Below are positions 46,801-50,015 of a DNA stretch of 64,000 bases, one piece after another. The position numbers and the translations under genes were made by a program. The first letter of the stretch is position 1. The number at the start of each line of letters is the position of its first letter. The stretch lies in contig NZ_CALXRM010000001.1 of the NCBI RefSeq assembly GCF_944390845.1, forward strand, positions 62,001-126,000. The letters are read 5' to 3'. Source of the stretch: an uncultured Brachyspira sp. Its GTDB lineage: Bacteria > Spirochaetota > Brachyspiria > Brachyspirales > Brachyspiraceae. The notes beneath the pieces are model-generated. The model worked only from the letters and a program-made list of their open reading frames with translations, ran no database searches and had not been told where the DNA came from.

Positions 46801-47171
46801 AATACAGTATCAACCTTATTCAATATTTCCAAATAAGCTTCTTCTAAGGAATCAACCTGTTCTTGGTACTGTGATACAGCGGCCTTATAGTCTTTATATG
46901 ACTCTATCCTTTTATTAAGTTTAGCTAGATCCTCTTCCATAGACTTACTTATAAATCCAGCCTTTTTAACTGCTATTTCCAAATCTATGGCATTGTCTCT
47001 AACTTCAGATATCTTTTCCTCTACAATACCTTCCAAAGCTGCTTTTTCTTCAGCAAACATTTGATTAAAATTATTATCATTATAGTTTTTTTTCCTATTG
47101 ATTACACTATAAATACCGATAAATAATAGAGGTACAACAAAAGTTAGTATTAATTGAAGAACAGGGTTCAT
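19830..47171 (-). CDS. Giant membrane-anchored coiled-coil repeat protein (SpiroCoCo-type), about 9,113 residues
   Basis: One uninterrupted frame of 27.3 kb. An N-terminal hydrophobic segment (about 5-22, LQLILTFVVPLLFIGIYSV) followed by NRKKN predicts a single anchor with the body in the cytoplasm. Almost all the rest is Glu/Lys/Asp/Ile/Leu heptad coiled coil. About 11 diverged units repeat every 600-800 residues, each with markers such as YFEDTWSD, SWKDxRINELLxQLxxAK and NYIDDYLxEY. An acidic segment (about 7227-7273) interrupts the coil. The last about 45 residues (REELIIKMYKQGW ... SRDEVEKTIKSW) look like a small helix-turn-helix-type bundle. I noticed only one cysteine (EKCDSL). The start is ATG 47169-47171, with GGAG at 47180-47183; an ATG at 47204 overlaps the promoter. 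RefSeq uses the name SpiroCoCo for such spirochaete proteins, as I recall. Role unknown; a scaffold or ruler is possible. Confidence 0.9.
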   Translation of the reverse strand: MNPVLQLILTFVVPLLFIGIYSVINRKKNYNDNNFNQMFAEEKAALEGIVEEKISEVRDNAIDLEIAVKKAGFISKSMEEDLAKLNKRIESYKDYKAAVSQYQEQVDSLEEAYLEILNKVDTVLKERNTIEKTYKRISDVKAKMTELEKNVGSIQDKLIESYNSKLNEFESELYKRFDALTTNLLARDAHYSTMAEQEKEKISALTEEFKLHVAKKEELFTNQLTQLAERTARHNIEQLAELFEKGRDELISKYSSFADEIDVKSKDIENRYETLSQSKEGLETELNSLRDTIHDRLNSITESSVLEFKDEMEKTKEMLYSTLKEGLEKISQDREEFLDSIEQKAHSLEKSIDDIKDKADYITKDYADKAHQLETEFSSLKEDINNRFIVEVENFSNHIKNVLENEDDGVITLYRNKTKELNDLIISIDGMSEETMLKAESRFEDIVNDIDKLKNDILTRAQDDMEYSIDNARSSLIAEINELRNDVETETNLLKDKIDETHYQTSEIISILNNKQEEILDSLSLQKEYLYKDLEAQANERINEIETLLASVKDELEENINTYIKNTSSDLSAIDEKLSGLKEQYDKATTDIDTLSKETEANIRENIEKRIELLEKSSVEVNGLISRANEKLDTGIKDAEDKMEGIKKEISDYSDAYIESLKAHLKNVLDDYEQTKMKAITDSIDSVMNQVDESEKRHDALISDIENSLGEFKNKIDEAIDENVRFNEENKKEVVDMLHDELRQATDSFDILLNEKRDSMNKIKDEIEDIMHRVENGRDAFERTINKVYENAEDKEKELMSDIEDKYNSLDKKIDGVLDERRSDLNAISAEYHAMLEKYSNNLKEDYEELKHHASLMTDEYKMRIENLGERINEIIDNANNMQSIVDSKANEIDSYIADKKDEIAKKTEGIFSNVEESALGKLEELKALIDGAIEKYKGEIEEIETYRLEEHDNIIKDVENIGAGIRKDYEQYTNMLEELYQNEKNSLSEHVNALKDEIEKAREESEAKHLTNEANYIDDYLNKTSSKIDEEVNRLNENLNDSFNTLYNGFSKILAKIRKANTKKALRSIAKIKKYAEKVISNTAAEVRDTLGLTLEDLRNEFVSLKDNVDERLQDQADKLISNNENILAILDDHDNRLDKVNELSNMIEEVKSALSEKIDELSSNISDSNEDFNSRIEQIKSSIIDREELINLQNSEKELLKNQIDDIKEEFELFKDQIARTNELEIPALFDEEKARVENMFDEFSKNLLMRLTDNESDIHYIKDVLSEERSHLIYQIELLRKDVDDMKDDNTVEVLSEEKAVLENSLTALRDDFDKIMNLEKDFVELRNRMEGIDSGLKDDVSDLTKKLKDFKDNLEDRIEKDSDGLYRDMENLNRNFESVKNNISSLVDKNYFESLINGEKERLNSIFENLASNNEDFKDRLEKRISYFEDMWSDNTKIKSMYAADIREEVENIRKEADIKYDNHLNELKEKMKLIEQDIYDWKNGNLNVLLAQLEEARKGIESFIDTSEGKKNQLLIDMLNRIETKENEVYSRIDERIADAENKLSTINEKLNNAIGNSLEEIHNRINESVAKYDEEIKRIEHHRANETEDLIADIEELGNSIREDYEEYSIMIDKIYEDAVTELETHLETIKKEIERTREESEAKHLSNEKNYIDDYLLDYSAKLESQVNDKLNILTDSKVELDNMIKDSFDTLNANLQDVMNKFNEEANTQIHSVVERLENEAAVRLFNEQKYMSDLEEQLRAISVKVDNELYKISSKLDAEISDVKSKYKDLSNDFDEAIDMIKGSLLDRDELMELQNSEKEMLAEEMETLKTDFNSFKEELINANREDIPTLFEEEKQRIESAFEEFSANLLDRISISETDINKVKEVVAENKSSLLEKIDDIKKDVESIKEDNTIAQLALDKQTLEDSFNTIKADFEKLGDLESGLYELNERFEDFEGKVVADNDNRYDNLYDNLEIIKNHIKDSLTKSSELEDKFSSIKENLFTVLGKNENIENLFAEEAKKLDELFNSFKTDNFEFRNRLEKRIDYFEDTWSDSSRLRSLYAADLREELESIKAETDIKLENYIDELKSKIDSINNDASSWRDEYINEFKEKIDSLDKDIASWKDGRINELLQQLEDAKNSINDYLESSEGKKEELLSDILSKIEEKENDIYTKIDSKIEEIENRLSNVDSKVSDDMARGLEEVQSIVNKAINKYDEEIKNIEHHRAEENSKLLEEIQSGYNYYSKLINNTYKDSLSSLSDYTNRIKAEIEKARKETEDKHLNNEKNYIDNYLKEYESRLDERVNEKINILNESKDQLDDMIRESFNTLNDNLNEAIMRFNEDADIRINDTIERLERDASERLSNYQNYIGELEDSLRDINAKIDNEIYNVSSRLDSEISDMKNKYKELSIDFEESLDMVKSSILDRDELLELQTSEKDLLINRLDELKNEFDSFKNDAFNASGEDMSALFEEEKQRIEAAFEDFTNHLLDRVNNSESDINYIKDILSEDKLTLLEKIDNLRAEVNSIRQDDIVAQLALEKQTLEESFNSIKNDFAKLGDLESRLYELKDNMQNVDVNLKDKVANLSEKFEEFENSINNHEDNISAILSNMNNLNEDIDLVRNAINESLDKSSELEDNLLKDKEELENKISSMKDNIINILGGNGTLEGLFAEEVKKLDELFNNFKNDSIDFRERLEKRITYFEDTWSDNTKIRSLYISEMRNELEEVQKETELKFENYLNDLGSKIDSIDKDISSWKDGRINDLLEQLENAKESINEYLEFTDDKKEELLSDILSKIEEKENDIYTRIDSKIEDIENRLSSLNDKVSDDIARNLEEVQGMVSAAVSKYDEDIRNIEHYRDEESAKLLEDIKAGYDYYSKLINTTYKDSLFSLSEYTNRVKAEIENARKEAEDKHLKGEKNYIDDYLKEYADNLDNQISEKINVLNDSKNQLDDMIKQSFETLNTNLNEAISKFNEEADSKINNVVSKLEQEVSDKLFNYNEYMSELETHLASINSKVDSEIYNVVSRLDKDVSELKNQYKSLNIDFEESLDMVKSSILDRDELLDLQASERESLVGKIDELKEEFNNFKTEVLNANRADIPTLFEQEKQRIENAFEEFANNVLERVSISENDINYIKDALSEDKAALLENIDNLKEELSSLREDDAITQLTLEKQALEESLNSIKEDFAKLEDLENRLYELKDNMEDADVNLKDKVSGLADKFEELETSMKEDRDNIRNDIRASIDRSVELESNILKDREELDRKISSMRDNLVNILGDNENIEGLFASEVKKLDELFNNFKNDSIEFRDRLEKRITYFEDTWSDSTKIRSLYASEMRNELEEVQRETELKYENYLNELNNKIDLIDKDITSWKDTRINELLQQLENAKQDIANYLDTTEGRKDELVSDVLAKIEDKEASIYSRIDTKIEDIENRLSVLDDKVSDDIARNLEEVQAMVNEAVNKYDEDIRNIETYRTEEGNKLLEDIKTGYEYYSKLINNTYKDSLSSLSDYTNRIKTEIENARKEAEDKHLKGEKNYIDDYLKEYADKLDSQISEKINILNDSKNQLDDMIRESFNTLNTNLNDAILKLNEEADSKINSVVSKLEQEVSDRLFNYNGYISELENHLASINSKIDNEIFNMSSKLDKEVSELHEKCDSLSIDFEETLDMVKSSILDRDELLELQSSEKELLASRIDELRNEFDNFKEEVLNANKEDIPTLFEEEKQRIEAAFEDFTNNLIDRVNTSESDINYIKDVLSEDKLTLLEQIDNLRAEVNSIREDDIVAQLASEKQALEESFNSIKNDFAKLEDLENRLYELKDNMEDVDIVLKDKVSSLADKFNEFENKAKETKEYFDNTINEQNNNINNIYSNIDNLNNNIANANTNIDYVRNLINDSLVKSSELENNILKDKEELEQKIASMKDNLINMLGDNENIEGLFTNEVKKLDELFNNFKNDNLEFRDRLEKRITYFEDTWSDSTRIRSLYASEIRNELEEVQKETELKYENYLNELNNKIDLIDKDISSWKDTRINELLQQLENAKQDIANYLDTTEGKKDELVSDVLAKIEEKENSIYNRIDTKIADIESRLSVLDDKVSDDIARNLEEVQGMVNSAVSKYDEDIKNIEHYRTEEGNKLLEDIKTGYDYYSKLINTTYKDSLSSLSEYTNRVKAEIENARKEAEDKHLKGEKNYIDDYLKEYADKLDSQISEKINILNDSKNQLDDMIRESFNTLNTNLNDAILKLNEEADSKINSVVSKLEQEVSDRLFNHNEYISELENHLSSISSKVDSEIYNVVSRLDKEVSELQDKYKSLNIDFEETLDMVKSSILDRDELLELQASEKELLVSRIDELKEEFNNFKSEVLNTNKENIPTLFEEEKQKIENAFEEFTSNLLERVNTSESDINYIKDILSEDKLTLLEQIDGLREEVNNLREDDAITQLTLEKQALEESFNSIKDDFAKLEDLENRLYELKDNMEDVDINLKDEVATLSNKFEELENTINDDRDSIKDDIRASIERAAELENNILRDKEELENKISSMKDNLVNILGDSGTVEGLFANEVKKLDELFNNFKNGSIEFRDRLEKRITYFEDTWSDSTRIRSLYASEMRNELEEVKKETALKFENYLNDLNNKIDSINEDISVWKESNINELLGQLENAKQDIAAYLDTTEDNKNKLVAEVLSKIEEKENSIYTKLDEKIADIENRLSETDSKLNNDIGSNLDNLYTMLNNAIAKYDEDIKNIENYRTAESDKLAEDSKKLIDELKASYDNYSNLINETYNNSLNSLTDYSKLVREEIEKSREESEAKHVSNEKNYIDDYLKDYSNKVDSQISEKINTLNNTKEELDKMIKDAFGNLEANMQNVISNFERESNSKILEVIARLEEDAKTVIFDKNEYSIYLTEQLGIIYKKIEDEISKVNEKIDSNVSKVDFDIDTFNTKVSDDITSIIEKYEALSKDLDESLDVLKNSILDRNELLEMHASEKEVLVSKVDELKKEFDSFKDEILSSTKEAIPTIFEEEKQKIENAFEEFSSTLLDRVNTSESDINYIKDLLYEDKTFILEQIENLRDELASVRDDDAITQLTLEKDALEESFNAIKDDFAKLEELESSLYQLKDNMSDVDVNLQDEVKELSSKIEELDSKIREDVSRDLEDYSNDLSALNSNVNTLNEYIESIKANIQDSLDKSSQLEETISKDREELENRLSAIKDNLLSVSGQNDGIESLFNEEVKKLDILFEKVRNDNLEFRDRLEKRIEYFEDSWADSSRIRNLFSSDIRDEIENVKSDTELKFENSINELREKMDSMNDDIAVWKEEHINSMNAKMESMNSDLNTFKEEYLNELKSKIDSMDSDILTWKDGRINELLSQLEEAKNNISNYIDNSDVKAEKLLTDILSKIEEKENTIYNKLDEKIADIENRLSETDSKINEDISSNLDNLHTMLNNAIAKYDEDIKNIEHYRLDENNKLMEDSQKLIEDIKSNYENYSNLINEAYNNSVNSLTDYSNTIKEEIEKSREESESKHLSNEKNYIDEYLREYSEKIDNQIAEKMSVLNEAKEELDNMVKESFDNLENSFNEAIAKFSDETNDKVLEVIEQLERDTESVLFNKYMATLSKDIEAITEKLNSETVDLRNKYDSLSSDFDEAVEIIKNSIIDRDELISLHNDEKNALVERLESIKNDFESFRESTLKFNDNVPTLFEDKKNEIEHVFEEFTRAVVERVDASDDEVNRLKDIISSDKLDLLEKLDNLELELESVKKDNTIEQLALEKKALEDSFNAIKSDFSKLERLESNLYQLKENMSDVDVFLKDEVKALSDKLSDFEGRMKDDIVRDLDEYSIELGNLTSHVNKLTSRIDDVKTQIEDNINKSSELESIIYTEKEELDNKLASIKEELMTNSNNNEAIEELLTQEREKLNDLFNQIKDDNKEFRYRLEKRVSFFEDTWADSRKLKNIFASDIREQLDDIRNDNEIKFENSINYLKSKIESLDNDISTWKEGHVDELVQQLDEARESISNYLNESEVKGKKIVDNLLSTIDEKEKYINETLEIRVQDIENRLAAMDSKLNNDISGNLENLYNMVNEAVSKYDDEIKNMEHYRLDENNKILDDIDNVGKEIRSTYENYSKLINEVYDNSLNSLKDYSDSIKDEIDSAIKGIEDKHLANERERIDEYLKDYSSRLDSLILDKMNILDSTKEDLDKILQSSFEDLQNRFNESMSKFEESSNEKVSQTIEGIEKLESQVSDKMNILDSAKEELDNIVKISVEDLEAKFNESMSKFEESSNEKVSQTIENIEKKVDEVVYGENYIQKIEDRVKDFYGKIDSKLLTVEDKYEILEKKVYDLEKNQSYINIFEDRIRDLHEKIDTRIAAVNERYDNLRNFFNEKIVSLESAVLNNEQMQKLREDFTAFKEEVLNANKEDINSIFEREKEKIEAEFNSFTNDILEKMDSSSADIEEFKNAISDEKDTILENIETFRYELDELKNNDSIEILEAEKARLEDAFNSLREDFERLYDLESEVYTLKSNLDGVDSNLRSDVDKLFDELADFKFSLEEKLDSLEDNTVSRDLFDDDREKLYSLYDELESGTKEFKDLMDKRISYFEDTWSDPNKTLKLYESAIRPEVDSFKSEIMSNIQGQVNEIESNLSIWKDGNLSLLLEQLKEAKENIDSFIESSKDKKNGIIAKMIASIKEEILGKESEINTRLEEKLSTVNDRISNLEERLTSDVNRFNNMISDAVSKYEEELKNIESYRLDETESIMSKLEDVGRNIISNYEEYSEMLESVYEGNKKALDEYSDSLKIEIEKARVDTNKAYIDDYLNEYSSKVDADIQEKLEELEKNKYNLDIMLNDSFNNLNQSINNAVSKMLEDSDAKLRDVVENLEVQINDLLVNKEEEIVNRISSYESELRDKQTTSFENIKNELMGLYNEFKDKIDYNGLMDIADKLETIENSVTEVNNQLETQARFVSDRMDLEKEELYNSISKLSAEFDYFKSNIDDRFKAQVNDFISNNEHILSLFGEYSEKISSVTDILEDIESVKTSLIEEINNVKEEIDNKYSSLSKDFDKSIDEIKDAVLDKNNMLQYYINEKELLIKEVEGLRASFASLKDDILSAADERIPAIFDSEKAHIQAAIDDVMETLTARMNSSDDNVSNLESTLIEYKNMISNAIDEFKKEVTSIKDNHDYSDLIAERNRLEESFNTLKEDFSKIEDLEKDLSTIKDKVKGVDTSLNDEVIRLSNELEELKNSLAAVEDEEEYETEDAEEYYEEEEEEVADETEDSEEVDEYEEEEEESNETNVTQEEIAAIYENFKQLSDSLEQFKESIIPQISSFSKLEDKILDSKEEIYKDLNNVMNSLPKSYISRDELARLEGKLDSIFNNFNDSVVAIKNDLVESIEKDSKEFKDRLDKRVNYFEDVWSNENRVVELYGDTIASSFAVLKQELENQFNGSFTEFKDKIEGMERDLNSWKDTNLNAINDTLENAKDNLLDNENYSEIMSMIEALKEDIANKQLELQDSLDSRLEEGISNIEGHINAFDDRIKDLEYNQGSLSAEVAKYKEKLDSMLNEYEDKVKSKVINLQDALKTEGKQTIDYLENNIMSIKEDISSSNKGVDVKIKALESYISRINNELNTNTLKLSNELAKDKKDLLTAIDEFKKEVYDRIASEISQKDVSILDELEEFKNKIIDSVPNMDELADLFVSEREDRANELEEFRNEIINTQIDNRNFAKMFEEEKAKLINELDHFKSAVRVEYISAEERFENLKKDYLDNLNNLLDVERANLETSFDEIRKEISSLNDKSISREEVEKLINTYKENVTADIENTKAEVAKNIEAGKLDTSYVEKIIEAERVRINDTLESFKKNIEDNYSTVEAVAEVLSKEQEAVEAKLLEMKEEMLKDVPTLDSISQIFVDEKETLKDELRDEFVSLRDEILGSVPTNNDLANMAQEYNARIKDDFQILEQDFSESIKRYKDTLAKEMGEFRNEFNDRIANIKDLAEALQEERNRLMAEIDNLRIKYESGAIYSGEALTSIEGDRDRLVNEFINFRKSIVELIKEQDETMSMFNQEKLNIIDSIEALKNKISFDVLNREDVAAMIEDERKQIVEMFESIQSDSIGTDLRYLTDSFRDDIIKVFEESNEEFRKRIEARIVHFEDAYASPERIKEFYKDAIVSEVDNLRDAAVEMLADINDKVETAKEQIDALENDKVKGIINRIDEAQSDITSLVGTIKANIKEQENELRMLSQSQKHISQEVETVRREREALMDMVKNSDINIRNKIDSLTSAVLEAADVASLKISEKEAAFSTKIKEAEEYIKSLENKLASENVSKAKEAINSLVASFNEAVLKETDELSPHILDTVQTFIENEMKKFDKFSDVKSAIEGIENDINNKITAAFNNMNKQLEDNITSFKKKIDTYQEEFMSELKMSIGTEGEKAVDEIKTMHDEEVAKLKEMYLSSEKFYTDRHQKNQEEFSKLFEEAYKEYNERIEALHAELDDTKLNITSSVEDVVTDLKQALSIKDEFITSAEANKEKLKEVEEQMNNLQNEFAPSMDKLKALIEEKALELQEKINVYSKDIESQGEKFNIRLEELSSDAKITIEAKISEFDSVIEEVSNKMDSLLEEKNSEFDALKAHYEGLSESLTALQDSISEAVNVRIAEANNIIEENVNAIEENANEKYEKYIARLNSNLEQTLSLLMNDAKAHIQTAKEEIIKSHADNLDEYDKRITNMKDIVSALEEDITKYSSEIEARLESINLSYEEKTNVILKDFDSQTEDLKVKLADAVSSIDKMLESKTNDISLEYDAMKVKIDGIGQDIAKYMNTVKVFDNAKEMAESIKGDVSKLNELVKDTKVTTTEMNKTMSEFENLKKMHHEILDYASSIKKEKDSLKDTQEKVNMLMDMSGEIQERFVHIAENNAMIEHTEEGIQLVIDIASQIENKLSFIKDKEEYADDILQQVRKAEIETEVILERVDSIKAAMVDVEDTRKNFMDKIYSLERDFAKIEKNDKKVQLFISKLEEIDDIIQAIQDQRENLVRMKNQYDDYDKNIIKNLERAEYFVRYLETLLDNADKYMPDKPGKGSKRDKSEKVDSKREELIIKMYKQGWKPDDIVKNTSYSRDEVEKTIKSWKDKQSRG
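22770..42900 (-). repeat. Internal repeat array of the giant gene, about 11 units
   Basis: The codons for the FEDxW(S/A)D marker fall near 42.86, 41.04, 39.08, 37.22, 35.27, 33.42, 31.42, 29.38, 27.41, 24.98 and 22.77 kb (residues about 1430, 2035, 2695, 3310, 3963, 4580, 5247, 5925, 6585, 7393 and 8130). Spacing is 607-677 residues for the first nine and 735-809 for the last. The units between 33.4 and 39.1 kb are closest. About 265 bases around 34.42-34.69 kb and 36.38-36.64 kb are identical by eye, and a near-copy lies at 38.2-38.5 kb. The outer units are much more diverged, implying repeated duplication in the middle. Confidence 0.85.
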
Positions 47172-47205
47172 AGAAAAAACTCCGCAAATATAGTATATTA
47201 ACATA

Positions 47206-47234
47206 ATTCTATATTATGTTAATGTATATGTCAA
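47206..47234 (-). promoter_or_regulatory. Strong sigma-70-type promoter of the giant gene
   Basis: On the minus strand: TTGACA (47234-47229), a 17-base spacer, TAGAAT (47211-47206). The start would be near 47199, about 28 bases before ATG 47171. This excludes the upstream ATG at 47204 and supports the chosen start. Confidence 0.75.
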
Positions 47235-47598
47235 TAGTATTTGCATGTTTTAATTTCTATGCATAGTAAAATTCAGTCAAAAATAAAGCTTTTTTATAAA
47301 TTATTTCACTATTTTCATAGCTAAATATATACAAATACAAATTTTTTTACTATAATTAAAAGGCAATTTAAAAATAAATAATTATACAAACATAGAATTT
47401 TAACAGCAAAAATAAATATCATCATAATATTTATACATCATTAAACACTATATAAATTAACATATATTTATTTTCACATAATAATACAAACAACAGATAA
47501 ACAACTATAACATCTCAATTATTACAAATATATTTATACAAACAATATATTAATATCATACTATAAATAAACATAGAAATATTAAATTAAAATATTAT
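47235..47598. other. AT-rich divergent spacer without recognisable genes
   Basis: Lies between the promoters of the giant gene and the radical SAM gene. It is almost pure A/T with scattered A- and T-tracts. I see no reading frame, hairpin with a tail, or repeat-family copy. Confidence 0.5.
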
Positions 47599-47626
47599 TT
47601 GAAATGTATGCCAAATATGATAAAAT
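47599..47626 (+). promoter_or_regulatory. Probable promoter of the radical SAM gene
   Basis: TTGAAA (47599-47604), a 16-base spacer, TAAAAT (47621-47626), about 30 bases before the ATG. No clear Shine-Dalgarno sequence precedes that ATG. Confidence 0.45.
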
Positions 47627-47657
47627 AAACTAAATAAAATATACAGTAAAAAAATAT

Positions 47658-48761
47658 ATGAATCAATTATTTATATTAATAAAGCCGGCATCTTCATTAT
47701 GTAATATGCATTGTAAATATTGCTTTTATGAAGACATAGCAAATATAAGAGAAATAAAAAATTACGGTTTTATGTCTGAAAGCACTATGAAAAATATAAT
47801 AGACAATGCCTTCAGTATAATAAAACAAGGAAGCATACATTTTGCATTTCAAGGCGGAGAACCAACCTTAATAGGGATAGAGCATTTTTATTCATTTATA
47901 GAATACGTAAATAAAAATAAAAATCAGTATATAAATATATCTTATTCAATACAGACTAATGGATTTTTTATAAATGAAGAATGGGTACAATTATTCCTTA
48001 ATAACAATTTTTTAGTAGGGCTTTCATTTGACATATTAGAGTCTATACACAATAAGTACAGAGTACAAAACGATAATGGAACTTATAATATAGTACTTGA
48101 TACAAAAAACTTATTTGATAAATATAATGTTCAATATAATATACTTACTGTATTAACAAATGAATTATCAAATTATCCAAATGAAATATATAATGAGTTA
48201 AAAATAAACAATATAAAATATATACAATTTATACCATGTTTATCTGGATTAGAAAATAATGAAAATAAAGAGTTTAGTATAAGTCCTAAAGGATTTTCAT
48301 ATTTTTATAATAATATATTTCCTAGATGGAAAGATGATATCATTAAAGGAGATTATATTAGTATATCTTTTTTTGATAATATATCAGAGTTACTTGCAGG
48401 ATACATTCCAACGACATGCGGAATAAATGGAATATGCCATAATCATATAGTTATAGAAAGCAACGGCAATATATATCCTTGCGATTTTTACTGTATAGAT
48501 AAATACCTATGCGGAAATATTAATAATGACAGTATAATTGATATAATCAAAAATCAAAATAAGATAAATTTCACAAACGATTTAAAAGAAACAAAAGATA
48601 AATGTCAACAATGCCAATTTTATAATATATGTCATGGCGGCTGCAAGAGAATGTACAGTAATATATATGTAGATAACGATAATTTCTGCGGAATGGAAGA
48701 TTTTTTATCTAAGAACTTAGATTCATTAATACAAATTCTAAAGCTTAAAAATATACTATAA
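47658..48761 (+). CDS. Radical SAM/SPASM protein, anaerobic sulfatase-maturating enzyme type
   Basis: 367 residues. The anSME family converts a Cys or Ser in sulfatases to formylglycine without oxygen. CNMHCKYC (Cys15, 19, 22; CX3CX2C) binds the SAM cluster. FQGGEPTL is the GGEP motif. The C-terminal SPASM part has many cysteines: CGINGICHNH, then NIYPCDFYC, where the Asp after Cys matches the proposed catalytic Asp of clostridial anSME, then CQQCQFYNICHGGC for the auxiliary clusters. The length fits the family (about 370). No sulfatase lies in the window, so the target is elsewhere, or the enzyme modifies another protein or peptide. Flanked by AT-rich spacers, it appears monocistronic. Confidence 0.85.
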   Translation: MNQLFILIKPASSLCNMHCKYCFYEDIANIREIKNYGFMSESTMKNIIDNAFSIIKQGSIHFAFQGGEPTLIGIEHFYSFIEYVNKNKNQYINISYSIQTNGFFINEEWVQLFLNNNFLVGLSFDILESIHNKYRVQNDNGTYNIVLDTKNLFDKYNVQYNILTVLTNELSNYPNEIYNELKINNIKYIQFIPCLSGLENNENKEFSISPKGFSYFYNNIFPRWKDDIIKGDYISISFFDNISELLAGYIPTTCGINGICHNHIVIESNGNIYPCDFYCIDKYLCGNINNDSIIDIIKNQNKINFTNDLKETKDKCQQCQFYNICHGGCKRMYSNIYVDNDNFCGMEDFLSKNLDSLIQILKLKNIL

Positions 48762-49083
48762 AAAATTTACAAATATGCTATATTATAAACAGAATACTTA
48801 AAATAGCTAAAAATCATATATTTAATAGTTATTCACAAATAGGCAATATAGCAAAGACCCAGAAAAACAATAAATTCATATTCCGATAATGTATATTATG
48901 TTAACTTATACATGTTATTTTTTATATAATGTGAATATCCTAGTATAATGGTAAGTTTAGCTAATATAGATATTACTAAATATATAAAATATGGTTGTAG
49001 AATATTATAAAGCTAAATATTGTGAGCATCTGGCAAGTTTACTTGAAAGACTCATTATGCGAACAATTTTTATTAACAATAAA
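48762..49083 (+). other. Spacer with a 44-codon frame of doubtful status
   Basis: The spacer is mostly featureless. ATG 48991 opens a 44-codon frame ending TAA 49123-49125 (MVVEYYKAKYCEHL ...), with a moderately hydrophobic end, but it has no ribosome site and overlaps the next gene's promoter. GACCCAGAAAAAC and TTCCGATAATG near 48855-48890 stand out slightly from the A/T background. I support no gene here. Confidence 0.25.
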
Positions 49084-49112
49084 TTGAAGTTTTTTGTATT
49101 ATATAGTATAAT
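49084..49112 (+). promoter_or_regulatory. Promoter of the 49156 lipoprotein
   Basis: TTGAAG (49084-49089), a 17-base spacer, TATAAT (49107-49112), giving a leader of about 37 bases. Confidence 0.6.
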
Positions 49113-49155
49113 AGCTCACTATTAAATAAAAATTCAATTTGTACGGAAATATCTA

Positions 49156-49686
49156 ATGAAAAAAATAATACTTTTAATATTAAGTTTAACTATAATAATT
49201 ATATCATGCAAAAATGACGGCGGTTCTATATACGCTATGGAGCAAAGATATAAAAACTTTCTAAATATATTGCCAAATGATGTTAAGAATGATTATACAT
49301 TAAATTCTGATAAGTACGGTAATATGTATAAAGAATGGATTAATGAGTTCAATACTTGGACTGATGAAATACTTAAAACTGAAGCACAAAGAGAACAAGA
49401 AATATCAGCTAGAATAACACCTGATAAAATTGAGTATGCTCTTGAAACTTTAACAAGTAAAGATTATGAGAGAAATCTCCCTGTAGAACTTATGACTAAG
49501 GTAAAAGCTCATACAGATACATTATCATTAAAAATTGAAGAATTACAGAAAGATGAAGCTTTTTCTAATTCTATGGTTAAATTAAAAAAAGATGAGGCTG
49601 TAGAGAACTTCACAACTGAAGAAACAATATTCTACTATGTTTGGAACTATTTAATAACAATAGAAAGACCAAGACGTTTCCAATAA
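49156..49686 (+). CDS. Small lipoprotein of unknown function
   Basis: 176 residues. The signal peptide ends IISC, a lipobox-like site. The mature part is mostly helical, charged and low in glycine, with two Trp in WINEFNTWTDEIL near residue 60 and a closing FYYVWNYLITIERPRRF. I do not recognise a family. It is monocistronic: its own promoter lies upstream and a hairpin follows the stop. Likely anchored on the periplasmic or outer-membrane face. Confidence 0.7.
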   Translation: MKKIILLILSLTIIIISCKNDGGSIYAMEQRYKNFLNILPNDVKNDYTLNSDKYGNMYKEWINEFNTWTDEILKTEAQREQEISARITPDKIEYALETLTSKDYERNLPVELMTKVKAHTDTLSLKIEELQKDEAFSNSMVKLKKDEAVENFTTEETIFYYVWNYLITIERPRRFQ

Positions 49687-49707
49687 TAAATAATATACTT
49701 AATTTTA

Positions 49708-49746
49708 AGCTTAAAAATATTCATATATAATATTTTTAAGTTTATT
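49708..49746 (+). terminator. Terminator after the 49156 lipoprotein
   Basis: CTTAAAAATATT (49710-49721) pairs with AATATTTTTAAG (49729-49740), followed by TTTATTATT. It is A/T-only apart from the base pairs at the foot, so it would be weak. Confidence 0.55.
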
Positions 49747-50015
49747 ATTCAGTATATTAAATTATCTATATTGAACATATTTTAATATACAAAACTACAA
49801 ATATATTTTATCAAATTCTTTGCTATACAAAAAATCGATAATACATATATAAAAACACGGTAACAGAAAAAATATAATTATTCAATATGGTTTAATGAAA
49901 GAACTTTATTAAACATATATAAGTTCAAATAATTAACAAACAAAATAATATTTTACTATAAAAAAATATAATAAAAATAAATACATTTATATATATTTAC
50001 AACTATTGAAAAATA
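49747..50015. other. AT-rich convergent spacer
   Basis: Lies between convergent lipoprotein genes. I see no reading frame, structured RNA or repeat copy. Confidence 0.5.

Noticed and set aside
48850-48895. TTCCGATAATG resembling the -10 part of a sigma-28 flagellar promoter
   Set aside because: No TAAA element at the correct 15-base spacing and no flagellar gene follows.
48991-49125. A 44-codon frame before the 49156 lipoprotein
   Set aside because: No ribosome site, and it overlaps the promoter of the next gene. Possible but unsupported.
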